A DNA stretch of 35,959 nt from Akkermansia muciniphila (GTDB taxonomy: Bacteria > Verrucomicrobiota > Verrucomicrobiia > Verrucomicrobiales > Verrucomicrobiaceae). Shown piece by piece: positions 25,001-32,790 of the stretch (the stretch's first letter is position 1; each line of letters begins with the position of its first letter). The DNA lies in the NCBI GenBank assembly GCA_945882215.1, contig CAMCWM010000035.1, positions 1 through 35,959 of the forward strand, given 5' to 3'. A program made the position numbers and the translations under genes. The notes under the pieces are model-generated. The model was not told the origin of the DNA. It made no database searches and saw only the letters and a program-made list of their open reading frames with translations.

Positions 25001-25238
25001 GAACGACGAAACAGCTCTCGCCGCCTACAATGCCATCGTCGAAGGCCGCACCCACATCGGAGGCGCCAGCGAGTTCACCGCCCTGCAAGGCATCGCCCGC
25101 ATTCAGGCCCGCAAAGGCCAGTTCGACGAAGCCCTGAAGACCCTGCACCGCGCCCAGCCCGACAAACTCGAGGGTGTGTGGCGCGAGAATATCCAAAAAT
25201 CCATCGAAGCCGTGAACAAGGCCCGCAAACCTCAATGA
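22050..25238 (+). CDS. Exported DUF4838 protein: DUF4838, CBM9-like, TPR-like module
   Basis: The frame is open far upstream, but the signal peptide MKHTLTLLLALFITRSALAE begins at the ATG at 22050, 27 bases after the previous stop, giving 1062 residues. The N-terminal part carries the GH20-N-like sandwich usual in the family (TVRLAAQELQNSILKISGAR). The DUF4838 barrel follows with VSVMPPDGY and the cysteine motif C339-Q-C341-E-K-C344, then a Lys/Ala-rich helical stretch near 545-600. A CBM9-like domain spans about 605-810 (IVIDGRLDDEAWKNAF, DAVELLLETES). The C-terminal TPR-like region runs from about 838 to the end, with RFGAEDFSKWP, then RGRAYSITKTGDKAEGDL. The probable role is glycan cleavage or binding outside the cytoplasm. 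The stop overlaps the next start (ATGA at 25235). Confidence 0.85.
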   Translation: MKHTLTLLLALFITRSALAESYLVENGQPRAEIVISDKPLRTVRLAAQELQNSILKISGARLPIVTQPSSKAVKVFIGASAHSPVKAEGLVHGAYRIATGADWMALIGEDTEFIPIEPWAKHNAEIVNGKAQGEWNQITGALWGLPNLLIYKSRFTLPGDIGRPTAQAAEKAAPLQMWDQDERGSFNAVCGFLMKLGVRWYLPGELGEVLPDLKTIPLPKLDETVRPDFEQRRFSYHGGVHGPNNAMWFMRLGVRDPYGIQDAHGLDTMTNHAEVFAAHPDWFAMYGGKRRFEPRANNQLCYSNEELFQEAVRYVRAQFDHFKMNMVSVMPPDGYTAICQCEKCQGKDSPERDQGGLASDYVWGFVNRVAKEVRKTHPHGKVLNCAYGIYSLPPLKIDKLEPNVVVSIVGARVPRNNKPEQQAAFRQLRESWVAKTHNPIINFENYPFIDRGWYLPAFTPHAMGESTNATKGISHGEDISLTVPQEPSTVGIGFNHFQIYFTARMYWGGKDADVDAMFREYCRLFYGPAETEMRAFLEYCEANWQEMEKEKLKADEALALFDKAKAKADAASVYGKRIALIDDFLKGLRNKSQQLGKVRGPVPVLRLVGEARSKIVIDGRLDDEAWKNAFPSATCTLRELQTGRPPTFGTTVKSTWLGHDLYFAIRCDERRGEKPNIGTTKEDDGAIWYGDAVELLLETESRSYYQIAISPSGAVVDLDRGASRDKWFTWDSNAEVATHIADDHWTIEIRLPITQDENDPLHQVIGSRPNKSLPWHINLCRQRIREDGAEYSAFSPTGTDGFHEVMKFATFYDGNSFEFDHGPADDDFLEKTRIAADFARTGKREEALAAYTAAAEGKITDLQKSHALELAAQFAIHQRQPDLAAELILRIPIEAVKKAAEMDHLLNTYKAPEIIARFGAEDFSKWPFWKRGAGLYARGRAYSITKTGDKAEGDLTAALDWISEPRTRDAIWEAVGHNREVNLKNDETALAAYNAIVEGRTHIGGASEFTALQGIARIQARKGQFDEALKTLHRAQPDKLEGVWRENIQKSIEAVNKARKPQ

Positions 25239-27592
25239 AGACCCGACGCCCACTTTTTTGTCGTTTGCTTCTCATCGCGCTGTTTTTCCCTCATGCGCTG
25301 CTGAGCGCCGACATCGCACTGTCCACGGCGGGCAAGACCCAGTTCCGCATTGTGAAGCCGGAGGCGGTTTCGGCGGTGGATGATTATGCGGTGACCACGC
25401 TCGCGGACTACCTGAAACAAATCACAGGCGCGGAGTTCCCTGTGCTGGATGCGGACAAGGTGACTGGCACCGGTCCCTGTCTTTATGTCGGTATCAGCGC
25501 GGCGGTGAAGGAGAAGCTGGGCGGCGATCCACTGGCCGCACTCAAGGAACAGGAACATGTTTCGCGGAGCCAGGGCGGCGATCTTCTTCTCTACGGCAAG
25601 GGCGTCCACGGTAATCTCCATGCGGTGATGGAGTTCCTGGAGACCTCGCTGGGCTGGCGCTGGTATTCGCTGTTTGAGAAGCCGGTGCTTCCAGCCTCGC
25701 CGACGGTGATTTTGACGCCCTTTGAGAGGAAACGCGGGTTCTCCTTCCGCTCTCGCGAGTTCGGGCTGCTGGGCGATCCTCACTTCAGCTATCAGCGTGG
25801 GCTGAACATGGCGTCGGAGAAATGGGGGATCCGGTCAGCGCCCGGCTTTGCGCCTTATCTGCGCAACGACAAGTTTGTGCACAGTGCCTTCGCCTACATC
25901 CCGCCCACGCCGGACACGGTTTACTCGCGGTCGTTTCCCTGGATGGAGCGGATGGATTACTTCGCGACGAATCCCGAGTTCTTCTCCATGCACGCTAACG
26001 GCAATCGCACGCCCGCCATGCAATTGTGCTTCAGCAATCCCGCCCTGCGCCAAGAATTCACGCGAAACATCCTCAAGCACCTCACCATCGCTCCCGGCAA
26101 CGAGATCTTCACCGTGGACGCCGCTGACAATCCGGACGCCTTTTGCTACTGCCCAGAGTGCAAGGCGCTGGAGGCGAAGTATCAAAGCCCCGGCGGACCG
26201 ATCTACGACTACCTGATCGAACTCTGCGGCCTCTTGCAGAAGCAGCATCCCGGGAAGTTTGTCAAAACACTGGCCTACCGCCGCAGCCAGACGCAGAAGC
26301 CGCCGGTGTTGCCTACTGGTGGCCGACTTCCGGAGAACTTGATCATCGCCTTCGCGCCCATCGAAGACTGTTTCTTTGCCGACTGGAATCATACCGATGC
26401 GGGCCTGCAGGAGACCTATCGCGATCTTCAGGCATGGAGCCGCATCACCTCGCATCTCTGGGCTTGGTTGTATCCGAATCCCTGGGGCAGCGGCGAGGTG
26501 CTGCCGGTGGGCAATCTTCGGCGCAATATCAACCAGATGCGCCTGATGCACAAAGCGGGCGTCGAGGGCGTCTTCACCGACCACCGGGGCGCAAACGACC
26601 GCTCCGGGCTCAGCGAGTTGCAAAACCATCTCATCCTAAGGCTCATGCAGGATGTGAACTGCGACACCAGCGCGCTGATCCGCGAGTTTACCGATCACCA
26701 CTACGGCCCCGCCGCCGAGCAGGCCCGTCTTTATCTGGAAGAACTGGAGCAAGGGCGCGAGGCAATGCGCGAGCTGCCGCGCGGTGTCACCTACACGCCC
26801 GGACCTCGTTTTGAAGACCACATCTACCCCTACCTCACCGAGGAGAACATTCACCGCTGGCAACGCCGATTTGATGCCATGGAAGCCAGCGCCGCCGCAT
26901 ACCCCGCAACTCTGGCCAATGTCCGCCTGCTGCGACGCGAGCTGGATTTCGCGAGTCTGTGGAAGTGGTTCAAACTGCGCCAGTCGCACCCGGACTACTT
27001 CAAAGACGCCAACGTATTCGCCAACCGCATCAAGGCCGCCAGCCCGAGACCCTTTGCCCCCGGCACGCTCGCCGACTTCATGGCCATCATCGAAGGCGGT
27101 GGTGAAGAGAAGCCGCTGCCTGCTGAGTTCGACGGCATTGACCGCTCCCTCATCCAGACCTTTGTGCCCACCAACTCAGGCCGTCAGGCTGGACCCAAGA
27201 CCGTGAAAGATACCGAGGCCGCCCGTGGCTTTGCATCCACCATTCATCTGCCCGACATGCCGTTTCAAATCGGCTTCTACCAATGGGAATCGCGTCAGCC
27301 GTCCAAGGGCAAGGAAGGTGCGCGAATCCGCCTGGAGCAGAAAGACATCACCCCCGGCAAATACCGGCTCTACAAACTGGGTGCGATCACCCTCACGCCG
27401 GACAGTTGGATTTGGTTCTCGGCCAAGAGCTGGGCCACAAATCAGCAGCTCGGCGAGCGCCTCTACGAGCCTGGAGCCATAAATCAATGGGACGCCTGGG
27501 TCTCCTTGAAGTTCGACGGCCCCACCTATGGAGGCGCTGCCGCCGAAGACCAAGTGCTGTGCGACCGTATCATCATCGTGAAGAAGCCATGA
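25235..27592 (+). CDS. Exported DUF4838 protein with C-terminal beta-rich domain
   Basis: The ATG at 25235 overlaps the previous stop and gives 785 residues with the signal MKTRRPLFCRLLLIALFF, ending near LLSA. The family order is N-terminal sandwich (VDDYAVTTLADYLKQITGAE), then the turn LETSLGWRWYSLFE typical of these proteins, then the DUF4838 barrel with FTVDAADNPDAF and the cysteine motif C304-Y-C306-P-E-C309, AWLYPNPWGSGEVLP, and the helical end including FTDHHYGPAAEQARLYLEEL. Residues about 655-785 form a beta-rich tail (FQIGFYQWE, ITPGKYRLYKLG) of unknown family; there is no CBM9-like or TPR module. The product probably acts on a glycan outside the cytoplasm. The stop overlaps the next ATG (27589), so the scar gene behind it may still be translated. 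Confidence 0.85.
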   Translation: MKTRRPLFCRLLLIALFFPHALLSADIALSTAGKTQFRIVKPEAVSAVDDYAVTTLADYLKQITGAEFPVLDADKVTGTGPCLYVGISAAVKEKLGGDPLAALKEQEHVSRSQGGDLLLYGKGVHGNLHAVMEFLETSLGWRWYSLFEKPVLPASPTVILTPFERKRGFSFRSREFGLLGDPHFSYQRGLNMASEKWGIRSAPGFAPYLRNDKFVHSAFAYIPPTPDTVYSRSFPWMERMDYFATNPEFFSMHANGNRTPAMQLCFSNPALRQEFTRNILKHLTIAPGNEIFTVDAADNPDAFCYCPECKALEAKYQSPGGPIYDYLIELCGLLQKQHPGKFVKTLAYRRSQTQKPPVLPTGGRLPENLIIAFAPIEDCFFADWNHTDAGLQETYRDLQAWSRITSHLWAWLYPNPWGSGEVLPVGNLRRNINQMRLMHKAGVEGVFTDHRGANDRSGLSELQNHLILRLMQDVNCDTSALIREFTDHHYGPAAEQARLYLEELEQGREAMRELPRGVTYTPGPRFEDHIYPYLTEENIHRWQRRFDAMEASAAAYPATLANVRLLRRELDFASLWKWFKLRQSHPDYFKDANVFANRIKAASPRPFAPGTLADFMAIIEGGGEEKPLPAEFDGIDRSLIQTFVPTNSGRQAGPKTVKDTEAARGFASTIHLPDMPFQIGFYQWESRQPSKGKEGARIRLEQKDITPGKYRLYKLGAITLTPDSWIWFSAKSWATNQQLGERLYEPGAINQWDAWVSLKFDGPTYGGAAAEDQVLCDRIIIVKKP

Positions 27593-27819
27593 AGAACACT
27601 TCCATGAAGCCGCTCATCCAATTCATCTGCCGACTCCTCCTCACCGCCCTTCTCATCGCGCCCCTAACCGCACTCAACGCCGCCGAACCGAAAGCGGGCG
27701 ACTCGAAGCGGATCGACCTCGGAGACGGCGTTACGCTGGAGGTCGTCTATCTGTCGCCAGCTACTCGAGATCGACCACGGCCATGTCATCGGCAGGGTGT
27801 TGGCGTGACGAACCATTAA
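27589..27819 (+). pseudogene. Truncated start of a formylglycine-generating-enzyme-like (SUMF1) gene
   Basis: The 76-codon frame begins at an ATG overlapping the previous stop (a second ATG is at 27604). It encodes a good signal peptide (FICRLLLTALLIAPLTALNA), then KRIDLGDGVTLEVVYLSP, which is how exported FGE-sulfatase/SUMF1 proteins usually begin, just before the expected FxMG segment. After about 27760 the frame turns into unrelated Arg/Pro/His-rich residues because it runs out of frame over the DUF1501 remnant. The whole FGE catalytic domain (normally over 200 residues) is missing. It is best read as a deletion scar. A small secreted peptide is possible but unsupported. The family assignment rests on a short stretch and is moderate. 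Confidence 0.6.
27761..27808 (+). pseudogene. Remnant: last codons of a DUF1501 gene
   Basis: In a different frame from the SUMF1-like start, this stretch reads LLEIDHGHVIGRVLA followed by TGA. The intact DUF1501 protein at 4409 ends LEIDHGNVIREVLA, also followed by TGA (at 5882-5884). The match at the same end of the protein, with a stop in the same place and mostly synonymous DNA differences, makes chance unlikely. It shows that a DUF1501 gene once ended here and was removed except for its tail. No upstream part of that gene is visible. Confidence 0.7.
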
Positions 27820-27837
27820 CCCCCATTTCCGAAAATC

Positions 27838-29814
27838 ATGTTCCGATCCTCCTTGATCCTTCTGTGTCTCAGCGCGTGCGTGCTGCTGCTTTCCGCCGAG
27901 TCGCCTGCTGCGCAAAAGCTCGCTGACTTTAAGCGCGTCGTCATCGCGGATGACGCGAACGCGGTGCAGCGCGCAGCAGCGGACGAACTGGCAAGCTATG
28001 TGAGCCGGATCACAGGCCAAAAGGTGGAAACCATGAAGGCGAGTGTGTTCGCCCTTTCTAAAACGACAGGGGCTTCGTTCTTTGTGGGCGATGGCGCGGC
28101 GGAACTCGCTCTCGGCAGCTCACCGAAGCCATGGAAAACCGAGGAATGGATGCTGCGCTCCGTGCCACAGGGGCTCGTGCTGGCAGGTGATGATGGCGAG
28201 GGTGATCCATGGTCCATCACCACGGCGGCGGGGAGCATGCTGGCAGTTTACACGCTGCTGGAAGATCGTCTCGGCGTGCGCTGGTTCTGGCCGGGCGAGT
28301 TTGGCGACCATGTGCCGGCAAATGCCGATGCGCTCGTGCCCGGGCTCATTGAGCGCCGCACGCCGGGCTTTGAGATTCGTTCCGTGGAACTCGGTTATTC
28401 GAGCATTTACCACACGAAGGTGTTTAACGATGCCGCTAGGCGCTGGGCACGTCGGTCACGCCTCGGTTGGGTGAAGTCGGCGGTGTTTGGGCACAGTTGG
28501 GAGGCGGCGTTTGATTTGCGCAAAAGCGAGACTTTCAAACAGCACCCGGAATGGTTCGCGCTGGTCAATGGCAAACGCCGGCCGCCGCAGATGTGCACCA
28601 CGCACCCGGATGTCATCGCCCGCATGGTGGACTACGTGCTGGCGGGCAAACAGGACATCATGAACATCTCGCCGAGCGATGGCGGCGGCTTCTGCGAATG
28701 CGAGCGCTGCCAGGCGCTCGATGTGCCGGGCGTGCTCGCGTATGACAAAATGCACGTCCAGCTCAGCGACCGCATCTTCACCTACGCCAACGAAATCGCC
28801 CGTCGGGTGCGCGAGAAGAATCCGGCGAAGAGTTGCGGCATGTTCGCCTACACTTACTACAACAAGCCTCCGGTCAAGATCACCCGGCTGGAGCCCAACC
28901 TGTATCTCTCCTTCGTTTTCCAAAGCGGTGCTCATCGCGATCCTGAAAACCTGCGCGAGTGGCGGGAGTCCGTCTCGGGCTGGCAGAAACTCGGTGCCAA
29001 AATGGTCGTGCGCGAAGGCTGGGGCAATCACTACTACCACGACATGCCGTTCATCCATGATCGTCAGATCATCGCGAATCTGGCCGAAGCGAGCAGTCTG
29101 GGATTCGTCGCCGCGTATGGAGAAGGTAGCAAATCCTTCGCCACCATGGCCCCGAACTTCTGGGCCATCACGCACATGATGTGGGATCCGAAACGCGACC
29201 CGGATAAAGTGATGCCCGACTTTTACCAATCCGCCTACGGACCTGCCGCCAGCGAGATGGAGGCCTTTTTTGGCGCTTACAGCCAGGCGCTCGACGCGAA
29301 CTGGTCCAAGCGCGACCGCATCGTGGACGCCACCGGGATTGCCTATGCCAATGTCATCGCTGCCTGGGGCAAACTCATTCCCGCCGAGGCCGTTGCGGAG
29401 GCTGAAAAGCACCTCCAGGCCGCCGAAGCCAAAGCTCCTGCGGGCGAATACGCCGACCGCGTGAAGTTTCACCGATTTGGCCACGAATACACCAAGGTCA
29501 TGCTCGAACTGCTCGCCAATTACAAATCGCTCAGCGAACTCGGCGTGAAGATGGACTTTGCCGTGGCCGTGAAAGCCACGCGCGATGATCCCGCTGCCCG
29601 CGATGCCTTGCTGAAGCGCACCTACGAGCTGGGCGAGCAGCGCGAGCAAATGCTCCTCGCCCACCGCGACTGGGCCGGCCCCGATGAAGGGCTCTATGCC
29701 TTCACCAACGACAGAAATATCCGTCAGTGGCACACCAACGTGAAAAAGGCCCTCGGCATCACCAAACCGAGCGCAGTGACCAAGGAGACACTCGACGGGA
29801 AGCAAGGCCGGTGA
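27838..29814 (+). CDS. Exported DUF4838 protein, minimal form
   Basis: This encodes 658 residues with the signal MFRSSLILLCLSACVLLLSA. It could be a lipoprotein, since a cysteine falls inside the hydrophobic core, but no clear lipobox with the Cys at the cleavage point is seen. The architecture is the plain family: an N-terminal sandwich (AVQRAAADELASYVSRITGQ), the conserved LLEDRLGVRWFWPGEFGDHV, and the barrel with QDIMNISPSDGGGF and the cysteine motif C286-E-C288-E-R-C291, followed by TYYNKPPVKITRLEPNL and a helical C-terminus. No CBM9-like, TPR or GH2N-like addition is present. It lies 29 bases behind the DUF1501 remnant and is followed after 51 bases by an intact DUF1501 gene. The role is presumed to be exported glycan cleavage or recognition. 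Confidence 0.85.
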   Translation: MFRSSLILLCLSACVLLLSAESPAAQKLADFKRVVIADDANAVQRAAADELASYVSRITGQKVETMKASVFALSKTTGASFFVGDGAAELALGSSPKPWKTEEWMLRSVPQGLVLAGDDGEGDPWSITTAAGSMLAVYTLLEDRLGVRWFWPGEFGDHVPANADALVPGLIERRTPGFEIRSVELGYSSIYHTKVFNDAARRWARRSRLGWVKSAVFGHSWEAAFDLRKSETFKQHPEWFALVNGKRRPPQMCTTHPDVIARMVDYVLAGKQDIMNISPSDGGGFCECERCQALDVPGVLAYDKMHVQLSDRIFTYANEIARRVREKNPAKSCGMFAYTYYNKPPVKITRLEPNLYLSFVFQSGAHRDPENLREWRESVSGWQKLGAKMVVREGWGNHYYHDMPFIHDRQIIANLAEASSLGFVAAYGEGSKSFATMAPNFWAITHMMWDPKRDPDKVMPDFYQSAYGPAASEMEAFFGAYSQALDANWSKRDRIVDATGIAYANVIAAWGKLIPAEAVAEAEKHLQAAEAKAPAGEYADRVKFHRFGHEYTKVMLELLANYKSLSELGVKMDFAVAVKATRDDPAARDALLKRTYELGEQREQMLLAHRDWAGPDEGLYAFTNDRNIRQWHTNVKKALGITKPSAVTKETLDGKQGR

Positions 29815-29865
29815 AGATCGTCTCGCGTGATATTCTTCCCCCAACTCAGCCGTAGTGGTTGACTC

Positions 29866-31299
29866 ATGCTCACCATCAACGGCACCTCCCGCACCAACTG
29901 CTCCGGCGTCACGCGCCGTGAGTTGTTGCAGATTGGTGGCGCGGGGTTGTTTGGGATGACGCTCCCGGGCGTGCTCGCGGCGCAGGAGGCGCAGCAGGCC
30001 TTTGCGGGAGGGAAAGCGAAGTCGGTGATCTTTTTGTTCCTGTTCGGTGGTCCGAGCCAGCTTGAGACCTTCGACATGAAGCCGGGTGCCAAGCGCGAGG
30101 TGCGCGGCCCATTCAAACCGACCCAGAGCCGCACGCCCGATCTACTCATCAGCGAGCATCTGGGTCGTCTGGCGAAGATCTCGCACAAATACGCGGTCAT
30201 CCGCTCGATGACGCACAACTACAACGATCACAGCGGTGCGGGGCATTATTTGCAAACGGGCCATCGCTGGCATTTGCCGGTCGGTGGCGGTTTTTCGGCC
30301 ACGCCGCAGGATTGGCCGTCGATGGGCTCGGTGGTGGAGCATTTGAGTCAAAAAATGCCCGGCGGCATGGAGCGCGACCTCGCGTCGTATGCGGTGCTGC
30401 CGAACCGCCTCGGCCGGTTACAGGATCGCGGTCAATACATCCGCCCCGGCGAGTATGCGGGCTGGCTCGGTCAGGCCTACAACCCGATGACGACCGTCAT
30501 CGACAAAAAGGAAGTGAAGGACAATCCCTACTGGCGTGCCTGCGCAGATGGCGAACTGAGCTACGAGATCGAAGGCCTGAAGCCAGTCATCCCCGTGAGC
30601 CGAATCCAGGAGCGTGTCGGCTTGCTCGATCAATTTGAAGCCGTGCGCACGCGTCTCGACATGGGCGATGGCGACGCGATGGATCTGCACCGCAAGCGCG
30701 CGATGGCGCTCATCTCTTCCGACAAAACCAGCAGCGCTCTCAACATCCGCGCCGAGGGCGAAATGATGCGAGATCGCTACGGTCGCCATCTTTTCGGCCA
30801 GAGCTGCCTCATGGCACGTCGTTTGGTCGAAGCGGGCACGCGCTTCGTCACCGTGCATTACGACTGCCCGGATGGCTATGGCTGGGACTCGCACCGCACG
30901 AGCGATGACGTGCGTGATCATCTGCTGCCCACGTTTGATCAAGGCTGCTCCGCGCTGCTCACCGATCTCGACGAGCGCGGATTGCTCGATGAGACACTCG
31001 TTATCGCCATCGGCGAAATGGGACGCACGCCGATACCAAACGCCACCTGGGGCCGAGGCCACTGGAGCACCTGCTTCCCCGCACTCATCGCGGGTGCAGG
31101 CGTGCGCGGCGGCATTGTTTACGGCAAGTCCGACAAAGAAGCCGCCTATCCCGATGACAAACCGGTGTCGCCCGAAGATCTCGCCAAAACGATCTACTGG
31201 TCCCTCGGCATTGATCCCGATCTGATGCTCATGAACCGCGAAAACCGCCCGATCCCGATCGTGGACGGCGGGAAGCCAGTGATGGGGTTGTTTGGGTGA
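29866..31299 (+). CDS. DUF1501 protein, third copy
   Basis: This encodes 477 residues. The N-terminus contains TRRELLQIGGAGLFGMTLPG, a twin-arginine signal ending LAAQ. Family signatures are FLFLFGGPSQLETFDMKPG at the start of the domain, MTHNYNDHSGAGHYLQTGH, YGRHLFGQSCLMARRLVEAG, VTVHYDCPDGYGWDSH and GEMGRTP near residue 383, followed by WGRGHWSTCFPALIAGAG and GIVYGKSD. Unlike the copies at 4409 and 11006, no DUF1549/DUF1553 gene precedes it; the nearest such gene is on the opposite strand at 32774-35188, beyond a ceramidase-like gene. The reaction is unknown. Confidence 0.9.
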   Translation: MLTINGTSRTNCSGVTRRELLQIGGAGLFGMTLPGVLAAQEAQQAFAGGKAKSVIFLFLFGGPSQLETFDMKPGAKREVRGPFKPTQSRTPDLLISEHLGRLAKISHKYAVIRSMTHNYNDHSGAGHYLQTGHRWHLPVGGGFSATPQDWPSMGSVVEHLSQKMPGGMERDLASYAVLPNRLGRLQDRGQYIRPGEYAGWLGQAYNPMTTVIDKKEVKDNPYWRACADGELSYEIEGLKPVIPVSRIQERVGLLDQFEAVRTRLDMGDGDAMDLHRKRAMALISSDKTSSALNIRAEGEMMRDRYGRHLFGQSCLMARRLVEAGTRFVTVHYDCPDGYGWDSHRTSDDVRDHLLPTFDQGCSALLTDLDERGLLDETLVIAIGEMGRTPIPNATWGRGHWSTCFPALIAGAGVRGGIVYGKSDKEAAYPDDKPVSPEDLAKTIYWSLGIDPDLMLMNRENRPIPIVDGGKPVMGLFG

Positions 31300-31347
31300 G
31301 TCTGCCAATGGGCGACAAAATGCTCCCGCTAGAGCTGTATTGGTTCC

Positions 31348-32790
31348 ATGCGCACACTCCTGCTCGCCTTCCTCGTCACCGCCTCTGTATTCGCTGCGGA
31401 TGCTCCCAAAGCTCCGCTGATGGCCGGAGCCGCCACATCCAACATCACGCCGGAACTCGGCGGCGAGGTCGTGGGAGGTTTCGCGCCGTATCCATGCACG
31501 CATATTCACGATGAGCTGCATGCACGCTGTCTGGTGCTGGATGATGGCAAAACGAAGCTGGCACTGGTGGTGTGTGATTTGCTCGGCCTGCATCGCAGCG
31601 TGTCGCTGAAGGCACGGGAACTCATCGAGAAGGAAACCGGCATCCCGGCGGCGAATGTGCTCATTAGCGGTACGCACACGCACTCGGCGGTGAACGCGCT
31701 TGGCGGGCCAGTGCGTGGCTACTTTTCGGACTTGGAGCTGACGGATTACCAAAAGTTCGTCGCGCGTCGCATCGCGGATGGCGTGCAGCGTGCGATCAAT
31801 CTGCTGCGTCCGGCCGAGATCGCCTTTGGCACGGTGGATGTGCCGGAGCACGTGCACATCCGCCGCTGGTTCCTCAAAGAAGGCTCCATGCCGCCGAATC
31901 CCTTTGGCAAGATCGACAAAGTGAAGATGAACCCCGGCGCAGGCAATCCGGCGCTGGTGGAGCCTGCGGGCGAACCTGATTCCACGATCAGCATCATCGC
32001 GCTGCGTGAGCCGGGCGGGCGGCTCATCTCCGTCTATTCGGCCTACTCGCTGCATTACGTTGGCGGTGTGACCGGCGCGGACATCTCCGCCGACTACTAC
32101 GGCGTGTATTGTGAGGCTTTGAAGAAGCTGCAAGCCAGCGGCGGCGACTATCCTCCCTTTGTCGCGATGATGGCGAACGGGACCAGCGGCGACGCCAACA
32201 ACATCAACTTTCGCAATCCCCAACCCGGCAAGAAGCCCTATGAGCAGATGCGCTACGTCGCCGAAGATGTCGCCGCGAAAGTGAACGTGGCTTTGCAAAA
32301 GCTGACGTGGCAAAGTGAAGCCCCTCTCGCGGCGAAGTATCGCGAACTCGACGTGAAGTGGCGCGCCATCCCTGATGAACTCATCACCTGGGCGAAGGAA
32401 ACCGAGGCCAAGGCCCCGCGCATCCAAGGCGGCAAGGCCGACCTGCCACTGGCCTATGCCGGGCGTGTGCAGCGCCTCGCCAAAGCCAGCCCGGAGACCA
32501 AGTTCCCGGCGCAGATTCTGCGCATTGGCGACGTCTGCATCGGTTCCTCGCCTTGCGAGACCTTTGCCGAAACCGGCGTGGAGTTTCGCAAACGCAGCCC
32601 GTTTGCGAAGTCCTTCATGGTCGAGCTGGCGCATGGCTACTACGGCTACATGCCCACGCCGCGCCACTTTGAACTTGGCGGCTACGAAACCTGGCCCGGC
32701 ACGAACAACACCGAGTCCCAGGCCTCCGTGAAGCTCATGAACGCTCTGCTGGAAATGGCAGCCGAAGTCAAAATCACTGCACAAAAATAA
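31348..32790 (+). CDS. Neutral/alkaline ceramidase-like hydrolase, second copy
   Basis: This encodes 480 residues with the signal MRTLLLAFLVTASVFAADAP. It matches the ceramidase N-terminal domain (PF04734): AGAATSNITPELGG, LALVVCDLLGLHR, GTHTHSAVNALGG with His110 and His112 as probable zinc ligands, SAYSLHYVGGV where a further His is expected, NGTSGDANNINF, and near the C-terminus AHGYYGYMPTPRHFELGGYETW-type sequence, a hallmark of the family. It is closer to the common bacterial short form than the copy at 18577, which has a divergent C-terminus. The C-terminal immunoglobulin-like domain of classical ceramidases is absent. The gene converges with the minus-strand gene and overlaps its end by 17 bases. 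Confidence 0.88.
   Translation: MRTLLLAFLVTASVFAADAPKAPLMAGAATSNITPELGGEVVGGFAPYPCTHIHDELHARCLVLDDGKTKLALVVCDLLGLHRSVSLKARELIEKETGIPAANVLISGTHTHSAVNALGGPVRGYFSDLELTDYQKFVARRIADGVQRAINLLRPAEIAFGTVDVPEHVHIRRWFLKEGSMPPNPFGKIDKVKMNPGAGNPALVEPAGEPDSTISIIALREPGGRLISVYSAYSLHYVGGVTGADISADYYGVYCEALKKLQASGGDYPPFVAMMANGTSGDANNINFRNPQPGKKPYEQMRYVAEDVAAKVNVALQKLTWQSEAPLAAKYRELDVKWRAIPDELITWAKETEAKAPRIQGGKADLPLAYAGRVQRLAKASPETKFPAQILRIGDVCIGSSPCETFAETGVEFRKRSPFAKSFMVELAHGYYGYMPTPRHFELGGYETWPGTNNTESQASVKLMNALLEMAAEVKITAQK

Noticed and set aside
30418..32784. 788-codon open frame on the minus strand
   Set aside because: It spans the antisense of two well-supported genes (DUF1501 and ceramidase-like) and their gap; the composition is that of a shadow frame.
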